Below the pieces are notes generated by a model. It saw nothing but the letters and a program-made list of their open reading frames with translations. It made no database searches and was not told where the DNA came from. The translations under genes and the position numbers were made by a program. Shown one piece after another: positions 16,956 through 30,096 of a DNA stretch of 64,000 nt. Positions within the stretch are counted from its first letter, which is position 1. The number at the start of each line of letters is the position of its first letter. Source of the DNA: Neobacillus sp. FSL H8-0543 (GTDB lineage Bacteria; Bacillota; Bacilli; Bacillales; Cytobacillaceae); the NCBI RefSeq assembly GCF_038592905.1, contig NZ_CP151943.1:4104501-4168500 (forward strand), given 5' to 3'.

Positions 16956-18266
16956 ATGAACAATAAACCTATCTTAGACGTAGCAGAGATCCCAAATCCA
17001 GTCCAATGGCTGACACTAAGCTTACAGCACTTATTCGCGATGTTCGGTGCGACGATCCTCGTTCCATACTTAGTAGGATTAAGTCCTGCCATTGCCTTAA
17101 TCACAAGCGGGCTTGGAACATTAGCGTTTCTTCTCATTACAAAATTTCAGGTTCCTGCATACCTAGGCTCATCCTTTGCCTTTATTGTACCAGTGATAGC
17201 GGCAAAAGAAGCTGGGGGTCCAGGGGCGGCAATGGTTGGCGCTTTCCTGGCAGGGCTTGTATATGGAATTGTAGCCCTTATCATTAGTAGGGCAGGACAT
17301 AGATGGATTATGAAATTACTGCCGCCAATTGTAGTTGGTCCAGTTATCATTGTAATCGGCTTAGCCCTTTCTGGAACGGCCGTTGATATGGCAATGAATA
17401 ATTCTGCAGGAGAGTACAGCATGCTCCACTTTTCAGTCGCACTCGTAACCTTAGCAGCGACAATTATCTTCTCAATATATGCCAAAGGAATGTTAAGTAT
17501 TATCCCAATATTAGCCGGGATTGTGATCGGATATATCTACGCATTATTCGTCGGAATTGTCGATTTTCAACCAGTACTGGATGCAAAATGGTTTGAAATG
17601 CCCGAGTTTATCATTCCGTTTGTAAGCTATGAGGTAAAAGTGACATGGGACATTGTCGCTCTAATGGTTCCAGTTGCCGTTGTTACCCTTTCTGAACATA
17701 TTGGGCACCAGCTTGTGCTTAGTAAAGTCGTTGGACGTGATTATATTAAAGAACCAGGTTTACATCGCTCGATTCTAGGTGATGGCATGGCTACAATGAT
17801 TTCTGCCCTAATTGGCGGTCCGCCAAAGACGACGTACGGAGAAAATATCGGTGTATTAGCTATCACGAGAGTTTACAGTGTCTATGTAATCGCAGGAGCC
17901 GCAGTACTGGCAACGATCTTTGGGTTTATTGGAAAAATGACTGCATTAATTGGAACAATCCCAACACCTGTTATGGGAGGGGTATCAATTCTGCTCTTTG
18001 GAATCATTGCATCTTCTGGCCTAAGAATGCTAGTTGACAGCAAAATTGATTTCGCCGATAAACGCAACCTTGTTATTTCATCTGTTATCCTTGTCGTTGG
18101 AATCGGTGGCGCAGTTGTCAAATTGGCTAACAATTTCCAAATTGAAGGAATGGCCTTAGCGGCAATACTTGGTGTATTGTTAAACCTCATTCTTCCAGGA
18201 GCGCAACCAGTAGATGAAAATATGTTTGAAGAAACTGCTGTGAATGATAAACAGAATATAGCATAA
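16956..18266 (+). CDS. pyrP: Uracil permease
   Basis: PyrP imports uracil by proton symport for salvage. The 436-aa NCS2/nucleobase-cation-symport-2 protein has about 12-14 hydrophobic segments. Conserved parts are the N-terminal QHLFAMFGATILVPYL, the SEHIGHQL segment near residue 246 and GGPPKTTYGENIGV near 287. GGAGGAG lies about 7 nt before the ATG. It stands between the second and third PyrR attenuators, so uptake and de novo synthesis are switched together by UMP level. Confidence 0.97.
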   Translation: MNNKPILDVAEIPNPVQWLTLSLQHLFAMFGATILVPYLVGLSPAIALITSGLGTLAFLLITKFQVPAYLGSSFAFIVPVIAAKEAGGPGAAMVGAFLAGLVYGIVALIISRAGHRWIMKLLPPIVVGPVIIVIGLALSGTAVDMAMNNSAGEYSMLHFSVALVTLAATIIFSIYAKGMLSIIPILAGIVIGYIYALFVGIVDFQPVLDAKWFEMPEFIIPFVSYEVKVTWDIVALMVPVAVVTLSEHIGHQLVLSKVVGRDYIKEPGLHRSILGDGMATMISALIGGPPKTTYGENIGVLAITRVYSVYVIAGAAVLATIFGFIGKMTALIGTIPTPVMGGVSILLFGIIASSGLRMLVDSKIDFADKRNLVISSVILVVGIGGAVVKLANNFQIEGMALAAILGVLLNLILPGAQPVDENMFEETAVNDKQNIA

Positions 18267-18283
18267 AGATTACCTTTTAAAGA

Positions 18284-18385
18284 AGTCCAGAGAGGCTTAT
18301 AAGGGTGTAATAGTAAGTGCCATTAGAAAATAATGGTCTTAGTATAGATTTATACACCCTGGTCAATTGATCAGGGTTATTTTTA
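18284..18385 (+). promoter_or_regulatory. PyrR attenuator 3 (pyrP-pyrB gap)
   Basis: The PyrR-binding core AGTCCAGAGAGGCT is at 18284-18297. The terminator is the near-palindrome ACCCTGGTC / GATCAGGGT (18356-18377), followed by TATTTTTA. Confidence 0.94.
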
Positions 18386-18410
18386 TACAAAAAATGAAGG
18401 GTGGCAGAAC

Positions 18411-19355
18411 ATGTTAAATCACTTATTAACCACGAATGAATTAAAAGTGGAAGAGGTTTATCAAATCTTAGCTGATGCACAAAGTTTTGCTGATGGTATG
18501 AAATGGCGTCCGGAAGGTCAGATGTATGCTGCTAACTTGTTTTTCGAAGCAAGTACAAGAACTAAATGCAGCTTTGAGGTTGCAGAGAGAAGAGTTGGTA
18601 TGGGTGTCATTCCATTTGAAGTTCAAACCTCGAGTGTTCAAAAGGGAGAGACGCTATACGATACCGTTAAAACGCTAGAATCCATCGGGGTAAATGCAAT
18701 CGTCATTCGTCACGGGCAGGACCGTTATTTTGACGAACTGGTAGGGAAAGTGAATGTACCGATTATTAATGGCGGTGATGGATGCGGCCATCATCCAACA
18801 CAATCACTGCTTGACCTGTTAACGATCCATCAGGAGTTCGGGAAATTTGCTGGTCTGAAAATCGCCATTATTGGTGACATCAGTCATAGCAGAGTGGCGC
18901 GTTCCAATGCTGATTTATTAACAAGGCTGGGGGCAGAAGTAATCTTTTCTGGACCAGCTGAATGGTTTGATATTAATAGTCTAAGTTCATCAAGATTTAC
19001 ACCAATTGATGATGCAGTTGAGGAAGCTGATGTTGTGATGCTCCTTCGTGTTCAACACGAACGACATCAAAAGAAGGGTAGCTACTCTGCTGCAGAGTAC
19101 CATCAACAATTTGGTCTTACATTGAAAAGGGAAAAGCAAATGAAAGAGAAAAGTATTATAATGCATCCTGCTCCGATAAATCGAAACGTTGAGATAGCTG
19201 ATAGCCTAGTAGAATGCGAACGTTCTAGAATATTTAAGCAAATGGAAAATGGTGTATATGTAAGAATGGCGGTCTTAAAGCGATCCATCGAAAATATTGA
19301 AGGAGGAACGATATATGAAAATACTAATTCAAAATTCAAAGTACATAGCAGCTAA
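18411..19355 (+). CDS. pyrB: Aspartate carbamoyltransferase catalytic subunit
   Basis: PyrB condenses carbamoyl phosphate and aspartate into carbamoyl aspartate, the committed pyrimidine step. The 314-aa protein has the carbamoyl-phosphate loop [11 protein letters not shown] (about residues 45-55), [11 protein letters not shown] and [10 protein letters not shown]. No PyrI regulatory gene is nearby, as expected for Bacillus, whose enzyme is a catalytic trimer without allosteric chains. GGGTGG precedes the ATG. The 3' end overlaps the pyrC start by 41 nt. Confidence 0.97.
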   Translation: MLNHLLTTNELKVEEVYQILADAQSFADGMKWRPEGQMYAANLFFEASTRTKCSFEVAERRVGMGVIPFEVQTSSVQKGETLYDTVKTLESIGVNAIVIRHGQDRYFDELVGKVNVPIINGGDGCGHHPTQSLLDLLTIHQEFGKFAGLKIAIIGDISHSRVARSNADLLTRLGAEVIFSGPAEWFDINSLSSSRFTPIDDAVEEADVVMLLRVQHERHQKKGSYSAAEYHQQFGLTLKREKQMKEKSIIMHPAPINRNVEIADSLVECERSRIFKQMENGVYVRMAVLKRSIENIEGGTIYENTNSKFKVHSS

Positions 19356-20601
19356 TGGAGAAATAGATCAGTCTGATATTTTAATAGAAAACGGAAGGAT
19401 AGTAAAAATTGAAAAGCAAATTAAAGACATTGTAGATAGAAAAGTGGATGCTACTGGGTTGCTTGTTTCACCAGGGTTTATTGATTTGCATGTTCATCTA
19501 CGCGAACCTGGTGGTGAGAAAAAAGAAACGATTGCTACAGGTACCCTAGCCGCTGCTAGAGGAGGATTCACAACCTTGGCTGCGATGCCAAACACAAGGC
19601 CGGTTCCAGATTCAGAGGCTCAAATGAATTGGTTGCAAAAAAGAATTCAAGAAACTGCAAAGGTACGCGTTTTACCGTATGCCTCGATCACGATTCGAGA
19701 GCTGGGGCAGGAGTTAACAGATTTCGAGTCATTAAAAAAGGCAGGTGCATTCGCATTTACTGATGACGGAGTAGGGATTCAATCTGCGAATATGATGCTT
19801 GAAGCCATGAATAAAGCTGCAGCTGCAAATATGGCGATTGTTGCTCATTGTGAGGAGAACACGCTGATAAATAAAGGATGTGTACATGAAGGAACTTTTT
19901 CAGAAAAAAATGGTTTAAACGGAATTCCTTCAGTATGTGAGTCTGTACAGATTGCTAGGGACGTACTGCTTGCAGAGGCTACAGGCTGCCATTATCATGT
20001 TTGTCACATAAGTACAAAAGAGTCCGTAAGGGTGGTAAGAGATGCAAAACGAGCGGGTATCCATGTTACTGCAGAAGTAACACCACATCATTTATTATTA
20101 ACAGAAGACGATATTCCAAATCTTGATACAAATTATAAAATGAATCCCCCATTACGTGCGGTTGCTGATAGAGATGCATTAATAGCAGGACTAATGGATG
20201 GAACGATTGATTTTATCGCAACCGACCATGCCCCACATACACTTGAAGAAAAAAGTGAGGGAATGAATTTAGCACCATTTGGCATTGTAGGGCTAGAAAC
20301 GGCTTTCCCCCTTCTATATACTCATTTTGTTTTAACAAAAATTCTAACAGTCGAAGAACTAATTGGATATTTCACGATTAAGCCAGCAGAGTCCTTTAAG
20401 CTTCCATATGGGAAAATAGTTACCGGTGCACCAGCAGACATTGTCCTTTTAAATCTGAATGAAGAGCGTATGATCGATCCAGAGGAATTTCTATCTAAAG
20501 GTAAAAGTACACCGTTTAAAGGCTGGAAATGTAAAGGATGGCCAGAGATGACCATTTCAGAAGGTCAGATAGTTTGGGAAAAAGGATGTGTAAAAGTATG
20601 A
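19315..20601 (+). CDS. pyrC: Dihydroorotase (class I)
   Basis: PyrC cyclises carbamoyl aspartate to dihydroorotate. The 428-aa zinc amidohydrolase has the metal motif [12 protein letters not shown] (about 59-70), then [13 protein letters not shown] and the catalytic TDHAPHT. I start at the ATG at 19315 because AAGGAGG lies 8 nt before it and [11 protein letters not shown] matches the family; the upstream frame from 19297 runs through that ribosome site. The ORF overlaps pyrB and shares ATGA with carA, so the run is tightly coupled. Confidence 0.97.
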   Translation: MKILIQNSKYIAANGEIDQSDILIENGRIVKIEKQIKDIVDRKVDATGLLVSPGFIDLHVHLREPGGEKKETIATGTLAAARGGFTTLAAMPNTRPVPDSEAQMNWLQKRIQETAKVRVLPYASITIRELGQELTDFESLKKAGAFAFTDDGVGIQSANMMLEAMNKAAAANMAIVAHCEENTLINKGCVHEGTFSEKNGLNGIPSVCESVQIARDVLLAEATGCHYHVCHISTKESVRVVRDAKRAGIHVTAEVTPHHLLLTEDDIPNLDTNYKMNPPLRAVADRDALIAGLMDGTIDFIATDHAPHTLEEKSEGMNLAPFGIVGLETAFPLLYTHFVLTKILTVEELIGYFTIKPAESFKLPYGKIVTGAPADIVLLNLNEERMIDPEEFLSKGKSTPFKGWKCKGWPEMTISEGQIVWEKGCVKV

Positions 20602-21704
20602 AGGCGCAGCTCGTTTTAGAAGATGGAACAATTTTTATTGGAGACGGGTTTGGATCGCATATGGATACTATGGGGGAAGTTGTTTTTAATACTGGAATGA
20701 CAGGTTACCAGGAAATTCTCTCGGATCCATCCTACTGTGGACAAATTGTCATGCTAACCTACCCGTTAATCGGAAATTATGGAATTAACCGTGATGATTT
20801 TGAATCAATTAATCCTGCCGTAAAGGGCTTTATTGTAAAAGAGGTAACAGATTTCCCATCCAATTGGAGGAGTGAAATTACAATCGATGAATATTTTAAA
20901 ATGAAGAAAATTCCTGGGATTTCAGGGATTGATACACGTAAATTAACAAGAATCATCCGCCAATATGGGACATTAAAAGGAACCATTTGCAGTATTGAAA
21001 ATGATCCGAGAGAAGTAGTAAGCAAATTAAGGCAAGCAAAACTTCCGATTGATCAAGTCAGGAGAGTTTCAACAAAAAATGCTTACCCTAGCCCAGGGCG
21101 GGGGAAAAGAATTGTTCTCGTTGATTTTGGAATGAAGCACGGAATTTTACGTGAATTAAATAAGCGTGGGTGTGACGTCATCGTTGTGCCTTATCATACA
21201 ACTGCTGATGAAATTCTTCAGCTGCGACCAGATGGGATTATGCTCTCGAATGGACCTGGAGATCCGAAAAATGTTCCTGAAGGAATACACATGATAAAAG
21301 AGGTGTTGGGCAAGGTACCGATTTTTGGAATTTGCCTCGGACACCAATTATTTGCCCTCGCTTGCGGTGCGAATACTGCCAAAATGAAGTTCGGACATAG
21401 AGGATCCAACCATCCAGTAAAGGATTTATCTACAGGTAAGATTTCAATAACAGCCCAAAACCATGGTTTTACTGTCGAGGAAAAGTCAATAGAAAATACG
21501 AGGCTAACAATTACACATTCTGCCTTGAATGATGGGACAATTGAAGGGCTGAGGCATTTAGATTACCCAGCATTTACAGTGCAGTATCATCCTGAAGCAT
21601 CACCGGGTCCTGAAGATACAAACGGTCTATTTGATCAATTTCTTGTCATGATTGAGTACGGAAATAAGGAGGTAACGACAATATGCCAAAACGTTCAGAT
21701 ATAA
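20598..21704 (+). CDS. carA: Carbamoyl-phosphate synthase small subunit, pyrimidine-specific
   Basis: This is the glutaminase subunit (PyrAA), which supplies ammonia to CarB. The 368-aa protein has an N-terminal CPSase small-chain domain and a C-terminal class I amidotransferase. The nucleophile Cys is in [16 protein letters not shown] (about residues 234-249), and the His-Glu pair is in [14 protein letters not shown]. The start at 20598 overlaps the pyrC stop by 4 nt and gives [13 protein letters not shown], the family N-terminus. Its location in the pyr operon marks it as the pyrimidine rather than the arginine isozyme. Confidence 0.97.
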   Translation: MKAQLVLEDGTIFIGDGFGSHMDTMGEVVFNTGMTGYQEILSDPSYCGQIVMLTYPLIGNYGINRDDFESINPAVKGFIVKEVTDFPSNWRSEITIDEYFKMKKIPGISGIDTRKLTRIIRQYGTLKGTICSIENDPREVVSKLRQAKLPIDQVRRVSTKNAYPSPGRGKRIVLVDFGMKHGILRELNKRGCDVIVVPYHTTADEILQLRPDGIMLSNGPGDPKNVPEGIHMIKEVLGKVPIFGICLGHQLFALACGANTAKMKFGHRGSNHPVKDLSTGKISITAQNHGFTVEEKSIENTRLTITHSALNDGTIEGLRHLDYPAFTVQYHPEASPGPEDTNGLFDQFLVMIEYGNKEVTTICQNVQI

Positions 21705-24700
21705 ATTCTATTTTAGTTATCGGTTCAGGTCCGATTGTCATCGGTCAGGCTGCCGAGTTTGACTACGCCGGTACTCAGGCATGCATGGCTCTAAAAGAAG
21801 AAGGCTATCGTGTTATTCTCATAAATTCGAACCCAGCAACAATTATGACTGATACGGAGATAGCTGATGCGGTATATATCGAGCCATTAACAACCGAATT
21901 TATTAGCAGAATCATTCGCAAGGAGCGTCCAGATGCACTCTTAGCTACTCTTGGCGGGCAAACTGGTCTGAATCTTGCTGTTGAATTAGCCAATTCTGGA
22001 ATTTTAGAGGAGTGCGAGGTTGAAATTCTCGGAACGAGGCTTTCGGCGATCAAGCAAGCCGAAGACCGTGAATTATTCCGTAACTTAATGAACGAGTTAG
22101 GGGAACCAGTACCTGATAGTGTAATTGTTCATCAAATGGAAGAGGCCCATAACTTTGTTGAAAAGGTGGGATTCCCAGTGATTGTCCGTCCTGCCTATAC
22201 ACTTGGAGGAACAGGCGGAGGCATTTGTCACAATCATAAAGAACTGGAAGAAATCGTCACATCAGGTCTGAAGAGCAGTCCGGTTCATCAATGCTTGCTT
22301 GAAAAAAGTATCGCAGGCTTTAAGGAAATTGAATACGAAGTCATGCGTGATTCGAATGATAACGCGATTGTCGTTTGTAATATGGAAAACATTGACCCGG
22401 TTGGTATTCATACAGGGGACTCGATCGTTGTTGCTCCTAGTCAGACATTAAGTGATCGTGAATATCACCTGCTTAGAAATGTTTCGCTGAAAATTATTCG
22501 TTCCTTAGGGATTGAGGGAGGCTGTAATGTGCAGCTTGCCCTTGATCCTGATAGCTATAACTACTATATCATCGAAGTAAACCCAAGGGTAAGTCGATCC
22601 TCGGCCCTTGCTTCAAAAGCAACTGGTTATCCAATTGCCAAACTTGCAGCTAAGATTGCTGTCGGTTTAACACTAGACGAAATGCTTAATCCGGTAACCG
22701 GAAAGTCCTATGCATGCTTTGAACCAGCCCTCGATTATATTGTCACTAAAATACCGCGGTGGCCATTCGATAAATTTGAATCAGGCAACCGCTCACTTGG
22801 AACGCAAATGAAGGCAACGGGTGAAGTTATGGCAATTGGCCGGACATTTGAGGAATCATTACTTAAAGCAATACGTTCACTAGATAATGGAAGCTATCAT
22901 TTCCAATTAAATACAGCATCTGAAATAGATGATGAGCTGCTCGAGAAGCGTATTAGAAAAGCTGGGGATGAGCGTCTGTTCTACATAGCAGAGAGCTTAA
23001 AGCGCGGAGTTAGTATTAAAATGATCCATGAATGGAGCAATATCGATTTGTTTTTCCTGAAAAAGATGGAAGGGATCATTGAACTTGAGACAAGACTAAC
23101 GGATACTCCTTTTACAACGGAAAATTTAAAAGAAGCGAAACAAAAAGGCTTTACCGATAAGAAGATTGCTGAATTATGGAAGAGTACAGAAAACGATATC
23201 TACCAATGGCGTCATGAAATGGGCATTGTCCCGGTATATAAAATGGTAGATACGTGTGCAGCTGAGTTTGAATCTGAAACACCTTATTTCTATGGCACAT
23301 ATGAGGAAGAAAATGAGTCAGTTGTCACTGCCAGGCAAAGTGTCATCGTTCTTGGTTCAGGTCCAATTCGCATTGGCCAGGGCATTGAATTTGATTATGC
23401 AACTGTCCATTGTGTAAAAGCAATTAAAGAGGCAGGCTATGAAGCGATTATCATTAACAACAATCCAGAAACAGTTTCTACTGACTTCAGCATTTCCGAT
23501 AAGTTATACTTTGAACCGCTAACGATCGAAGACGTCATGCATATTGTCGAGTTGGAAAATCCGCTAGGAGTTGTGGTTCAATTTGGCGGGCAAACAGCGA
23601 TTAACCTAGCTTCCCAGCTTGTTGAAAATGGAGTAAAAATATTAGGAACAAGTTTAGAGGACTTAGACAGAGCAGAGAATAGGGATAAATTTGAACATTC
23701 ACTTGTGCAATTAAACATTCCTCAGCCCGTTGGTAAAACAGCATTATCGGTTGAAGAAGCCCTTATTATAGCTGATGAAATTGGCTATCCTGTCTTAATT
23801 CGCCCTTCCTATGTCCTTGGAGGCAGGGCAATGGAAATAGTTTATCATGAAAATGAACTGCTTCGTTACATGAAAAATGCCGTGAAAATTAACCCTGAGC
23901 ATCCAGTCTTAATCGATTGTTATTTAACCGGAAAAGAAATCGAAGTAGATGCCATCTCTGATGGTAAGAATGTCCTCATTCCTGGAATAATGGAGCATAT
24001 CGAACGAGCAGGGGTCCATTCAGGTGATTCGATTGCTGTCTATCCGCCGCAAACATTATCTGCTGAAATGAAGAAGAAGCTAGCCGAATACACAGAAAGG
24101 TTAGCATTAGGTTTGAATATTGTAGGCTTGTTAAATATTCAATATGTCATTTCAGACAACCAGATCTATGTCCTTGAGGTCAACCCAAGGTCGAGCAGGA
24201 CCGTACCATTTTTGAGTAAAATTACGAATATCCCGATGGCTAAAATTGCAACGAAAGCTATTTTAGGAGTTTCATTGCTGGATCAAGGATATCGTTCAGG
24301 ACTAATTGCTGAAAAGAATGAGGTCTTCGTAAAAGTACCGGTATTTTCATTCGCAAAGCTGAAAAGTGTTGATATCACGCTTGGACCAGAAATGAAGTCA
24401 ACCGGAGAGGTTATGGGGAAGGATACTACACTTGAAAAGGCTCTGTATAAAGGATTGATTGCTTCGGGTATGAACATCCAAAAGTTTGGAACAGTCTTAT
24501 TCACGGTAGCAGATAAAGATAAAGAAGAGGCACTACAGTTGGCGAAGCGATTTGCCGGGAACGGTTACCGATTAATGGCAACAAGTGGTACAGCTTCCGT
24601 TTTATCATCTGCCGGACTTGCAGTTAAGGTTGTCAGCAAAATTGGCTCAGAAGGAACAACTTTACTAGATATCATCCAGCATGGCAAAGCCCAGTTCATT

Positions 24701-24885
24701 ATTAATACATTGACAAAAGGCAAGCAGCCAGAAAGTGATGGATTTAGAATTCGCCGTGAGGCTGTTGAAAATGGAGTCCCATGTTTAACTTCTCTAGACA
24801 CAGCTGATGCTATTCTAAGGGTAATTGAATCAATGAACTTTTCAGCAGAGGCACTTGTACCAGAGTCTAAGGAGGTCGTCTTTGT

Positions 24886-24889
<4 letters not shown>
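21683..24889 (+). CDS. carB: Carbamoyl-phosphate synthase large subunit, pyrimidine-specific
   Basis: CarB (PyrAB) makes carbamoyl phosphate from bicarbonate, ammonia and two ATP. The 1068-aa chain shows the expected internal duplication: [20 protein letters not shown] at the N-terminus and [20 protein letters not shown] near residue 555, each followed by an ATP-grasp domain ([40 protein letters not shown]). The C-terminal MGS-like regulatory domain (ATSGTASVL, about 930 on) is where UMP and PRPP act in B. subtilis. GGAGG lies before the ATG, and the gene overlaps carA by 22 nt. Confidence 0.98.
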
Positions 24890-27281
<2,392 letters not shown>

Positions 27282-27285
<4 letters not shown>

Positions 27286-27914
27286 AACATATGATTGCTG
27301 AAAAACTACTAGAAATTAATGCAGTGGAATTGAAACCGAATGAGCCATTTACATGGACATCAGGATTACGCTCACCTATTTATTGTGATAATCGTCTTAC
27401 CCTATCCTATCCAGCAGTTAGAAGAGAAATTGCAAAGGGTTTACAAATGCTTATACTTGAAAATTTCCCTGAGGCGGAAATTATCGCTGGAACCGCAACA
27501 GCTGGAATTCCACATGCGGCCTGGGTCAGTGAGCTTTTGGATTTACCAATGTGTTATGTTCGTTCAAAGCCTAAAGGTCACGGAAAAGGAAATCAGATTG
27601 AGGGCAGAGTCGAAGCGGGAAAAAAAGTAGTGGTTGTCGAGGATTTAATTTCCACAGGTGGAAGTGTGATTACAGCGGTTCAAGCACTACGGGAAGCTGG
27701 CTGTGACGTGTTAGGTGTTGTATCCATCTTTACATACGGGCTGAAGAAGGGTGAATTAGTGCTTAAAGAAGCTGGGATTAAAAGTGCGTCACTAACTAAT
27801 TTTACAGCTTTAGTAGAGGCGGCGAATGCTAAAGGAGACATCAGCAGTGAGGAGCAAGAAAGCCTGCTGTCATGGAGCAACGATCCAACCGAATGGAGCA
27901 AACAATACGTTTAG
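27282..27914 (+). CDS. pyrE: Orotate phosphoribosyltransferase
   Basis: PyrE joins orotate and PRPP to OMP. The 210-aa protein has the PRPP-binding signature [17 protein letters not shown] (about residues 117-133), [16 protein letters not shown] near the N-terminus and the mobile-loop segment [11 protein letters not shown]. The start at 27282 overlaps pyrF by 4 nt. It is the last gene of the pyr operon; a bidirectional terminator shared with the convergent rqcH follows at once. Confidence 0.97.
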
Positions 27915-27920
27915 CTTAAA

Positions 27921-27953
27921 TTAAAAAGTTCCCGGAAACCGGGAACTTTTTAA
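27921..27953. terminator. Bidirectional terminator between pyrE and rqcH
   Basis: A perfect 15-bp stem (27921-27935 with 27939-27953) has a 3-nt loop and A/T-rich outer arms that give T runs on both strands. It ends the pyr operon and the convergent rqcH. Confidence 0.93.
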
Positions 27954-29662
27954 TTTTTCTTTAATTGTAAAACCATTTCTTCATCAGGAGTAACATAAAC
28001 AGTTTGCTGATTGTCATAAATCACAAATCCTGGTTTTGCCCCATTAGGCTTCTTCACGAAGCGAACCTTGGTAAAATCAACGGGCACAGAGCTTGAATTT
28101 CTTGCTTTACTAAAATATGCCGCTAGCATCGCTGCTTCTCGAATGGTCTCCTCCGTTGGTTCTTTACTGCGTATGACAACATGTGAACCAGGAATATCCT
28201 TTGTATGGAGCCAAATTTCGTCCCTTGCAGCAAGCTTATTCGTCAAATAGTCGTTTTGTCTATTATTTTTCCCAACAATAATATCAATCCCGTCTGAGGA
28301 ATGGAAATGATCGAGCACAGGCTTGGCGGTATTTAACTTTTTGGCATTTCGTTTTTGGCGGCCTCGGATATACTTGCCTTCAATTAACTCTTCGCGAATC
28401 TCTTGGAGATCCTTCGGTGACGCCGTTTGTACCTGCTGCAAGAGATTTTCGAAATACGCAACCTCGGCACTGGCAAGTTCAATTTGTTCCATAACAACAA
28501 TTACAGCAGTTTTGGCTTTCTGGTACTTAGAAAAATACCTTTGCGCATTTTCTGAGGGTGTCCTGCGCGGATTCAGTGAAATGATCACGGTACCTTCTAA
28601 TTCATCATAATAATCAAGGACTTCTATTTCTTTCATCCCTTTTTTTACAGCATATAGATTAGCAGTAAGCAGTTCCCCGAAGCGCTGAAATTGATCTGCC
28701 TTCTCTGCCTCTATGAGAGTATCCTGCAATTTTTCAATCTTCTTTTCATTTTTTTCCTTTTCATTGATAATTAATCTCTCAATGTCATTTCCTTGCTGCT
28801 TTACACGGTCACGCTCTGCTTTCCCAAAATAATAACGATCGAGCATTTCGCTCAAAGAATTGAAGGTTTTACTATCGCCGATTACATGTCCAAGTGGGAA
28901 AAGGTAATATGTATCCTTCCCGCCTGCAGACATGATTGCGGGGGATAAATCACCTGTCCTGATTCTATTTATAAGGGTCATGAATGTATTTGGTACTGTC
29001 GTTCGATTGGCAAGACCGCTTTGAAAAATAACTTCCTTCGCGAATAACGGAGAGGTTCCTGCAAAGTGTTCAACAATCTGACGATCCAGCTTACCGCTAT
29101 TAAAATCAAGCGATGTTAAAACATCTCCTTCAACTGCCTGGAAAGGATTTTGTTTATTTTGTGCTGGAGGAAAGACGTAAGGCTGTCCCGGCTGGATTGC
29201 ACGAAAGCTGTTCACTGCAAATGAAACATGCTTAATACTATCAAGGATGAGATTGCGTGTCTTATCAACAATTACGATATTACTATGCCTTCCCATGATC
29301 TCAATAATTAACTGTTTATAGCTAATATCGCCAATTTCATTACGTCCTTTAATTTCAAAAATAATCATCCGATCATTTTCAACTTGGTATAAATCCTCGA
29401 GTATGTATCCTTCGATATGTTTTCGGAGTAGCATACAAAACATTGGCGGTTCGCTTGGATTTTCATATGATTCTTTGGTTAACTGTACCCTTGCGTAGCT
29501 GGGGTGTGCCGATAATAGGAGCTTTTGGTTTAATCCGTTTGCACGGATGGTTAAGATTACTTCATTTTTATAGGGCTGGTGAACTTTGTTTATTCTCCCG
29601 CCTTTTAAGGCAAGAGACAGTTCATTAACCATTGCTTTTGTAAATAAACCATCAAATGACAT
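27950..29662 (-). CDS. rqcH: RqcH, NFACT-family ribosome quality control factor
   Basis: RqcH binds obstructed 60S subunits with peptidyl-tRNA and recruits tRNA-Ala to add C-terminal alanine tails for degradation. The 570-aa NFACT protein has an N-terminal NFACT-N domain with D97-R98 (VENDRMI), the pair shown to matter for tailing in B. subtilis. HhH and coiled-coil parts follow (about 280-430), then NFACT-R ([18 protein letters not shown]). It was earlier called FbpA, fibronectin-binding protein. I take the second ATG, 29662, because AAAGGA sits 8 nt before it. It lies alone on the reverse strand, opposite the pyr operon. Confidence 0.95.
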   Translation of the reverse strand: MSFDGLFTKAMVNELSLALKGGRINKVHQPYKNEVILTIRANGLNQKLLLSAHPSYARVQLTKESYENPSEPPMFCMLLRKHIEGYILEDLYQVENDRMIIFEIKGRNEIGDISYKQLIIEIMGRHSNIVIVDKTRNLILDSIKHVSFAVNSFRAIQPGQPYVFPPAQNKQNPFQAVEGDVLTSLDFNSGKLDRQIVEHFAGTSPLFAKEVIFQSGLANRTTVPNTFMTLINRIRTGDLSPAIMSAGGKDTYYLFPLGHVIGDSKTFNSLSEMLDRYYFGKAERDRVKQQGNDIERLIINEKEKNEKKIEKLQDTLIEAEKADQFQRFGELLTANLYAVKKGMKEIEVLDYYDELEGTVIISLNPRRTPSENAQRYFSKYQKAKTAVIVVMEQIELASAEVAYFENLLQQVQTASPKDLQEIREELIEGKYIRGRQKRNAKKLNTAKPVLDHFHSSDGIDIIVGKNNRQNDYLTNKLAARDEIWLHTKDIPGSHVVIRSKEPTEETIREAAMLAAYFSKARNSSSVPVDFTKVRFVKKPNGAKPGFVIYDNQQTVYVTPDEEMVLQLKKN

Positions 29663-29715
29663 GAAAAACATCCTTTACTACATTCATATATATATTAATT
29701 TGCTCTTATAAATGG

Positions 29716-29911
29716 CTGTTGATTTCCGCTCCAGGCACTTCGCTTTCCGCGGGCGTGCCAGGGAGCCTCCTCGGCGCTGCAGCGCCTGTGGGGTCTCCCA
29801 GCCCCGTACTCCCGCAGGATATTGAATAGGCTTCCTTGAATATGCACCGCACGAAGGAAATGCGGTAGCATTTTCGAGGAGTCCTTCGTGCCTTACGCTC
29901 CAATCAACAGA
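29716..29911 (-). repeat. GC-rich dispersed repeat, copy 2, interrupted by about 61 bp
   Basis: This is the same element as at 6535-6666 in opposite orientation, with GTTGATT and AATCAAC ends. Between CGCAGGA (ends about 29819) and the right part (from about 29881) lies an extra AT-richer segment that contains an ACCGCA/TGCGGT hairpin and is bordered by AGGA on both sides. The segment also carries CACGAAGGA, the reverse complement of TCCTTCGTG just outside it. The remainder of the gap up to 30096 shows no gene. Confidence 0.8.
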
Positions 29912-30096
29912 GTTAAAATAACAATAACCTTTAACAGAGCAATTATTATATCCTATAAATTTATTTTCTGTCTTATTTTACCCCAAATAGTGAACGAATT
30001 GAAGTTTCTCTTAATCATAGCATTTTTTTGGACAAGGCTGAATATGCTTTCTTTAGAGCTAGTCTGAATCAATAAAGGGGGAAGTGAGATGGTCGG

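Noticed and set aside
29706..29903. 65-codon reverse ORF between rqcH and yloB
   Set aside because: It is a translation of the interrupted GC-rich repeat, as at 6512-6703.
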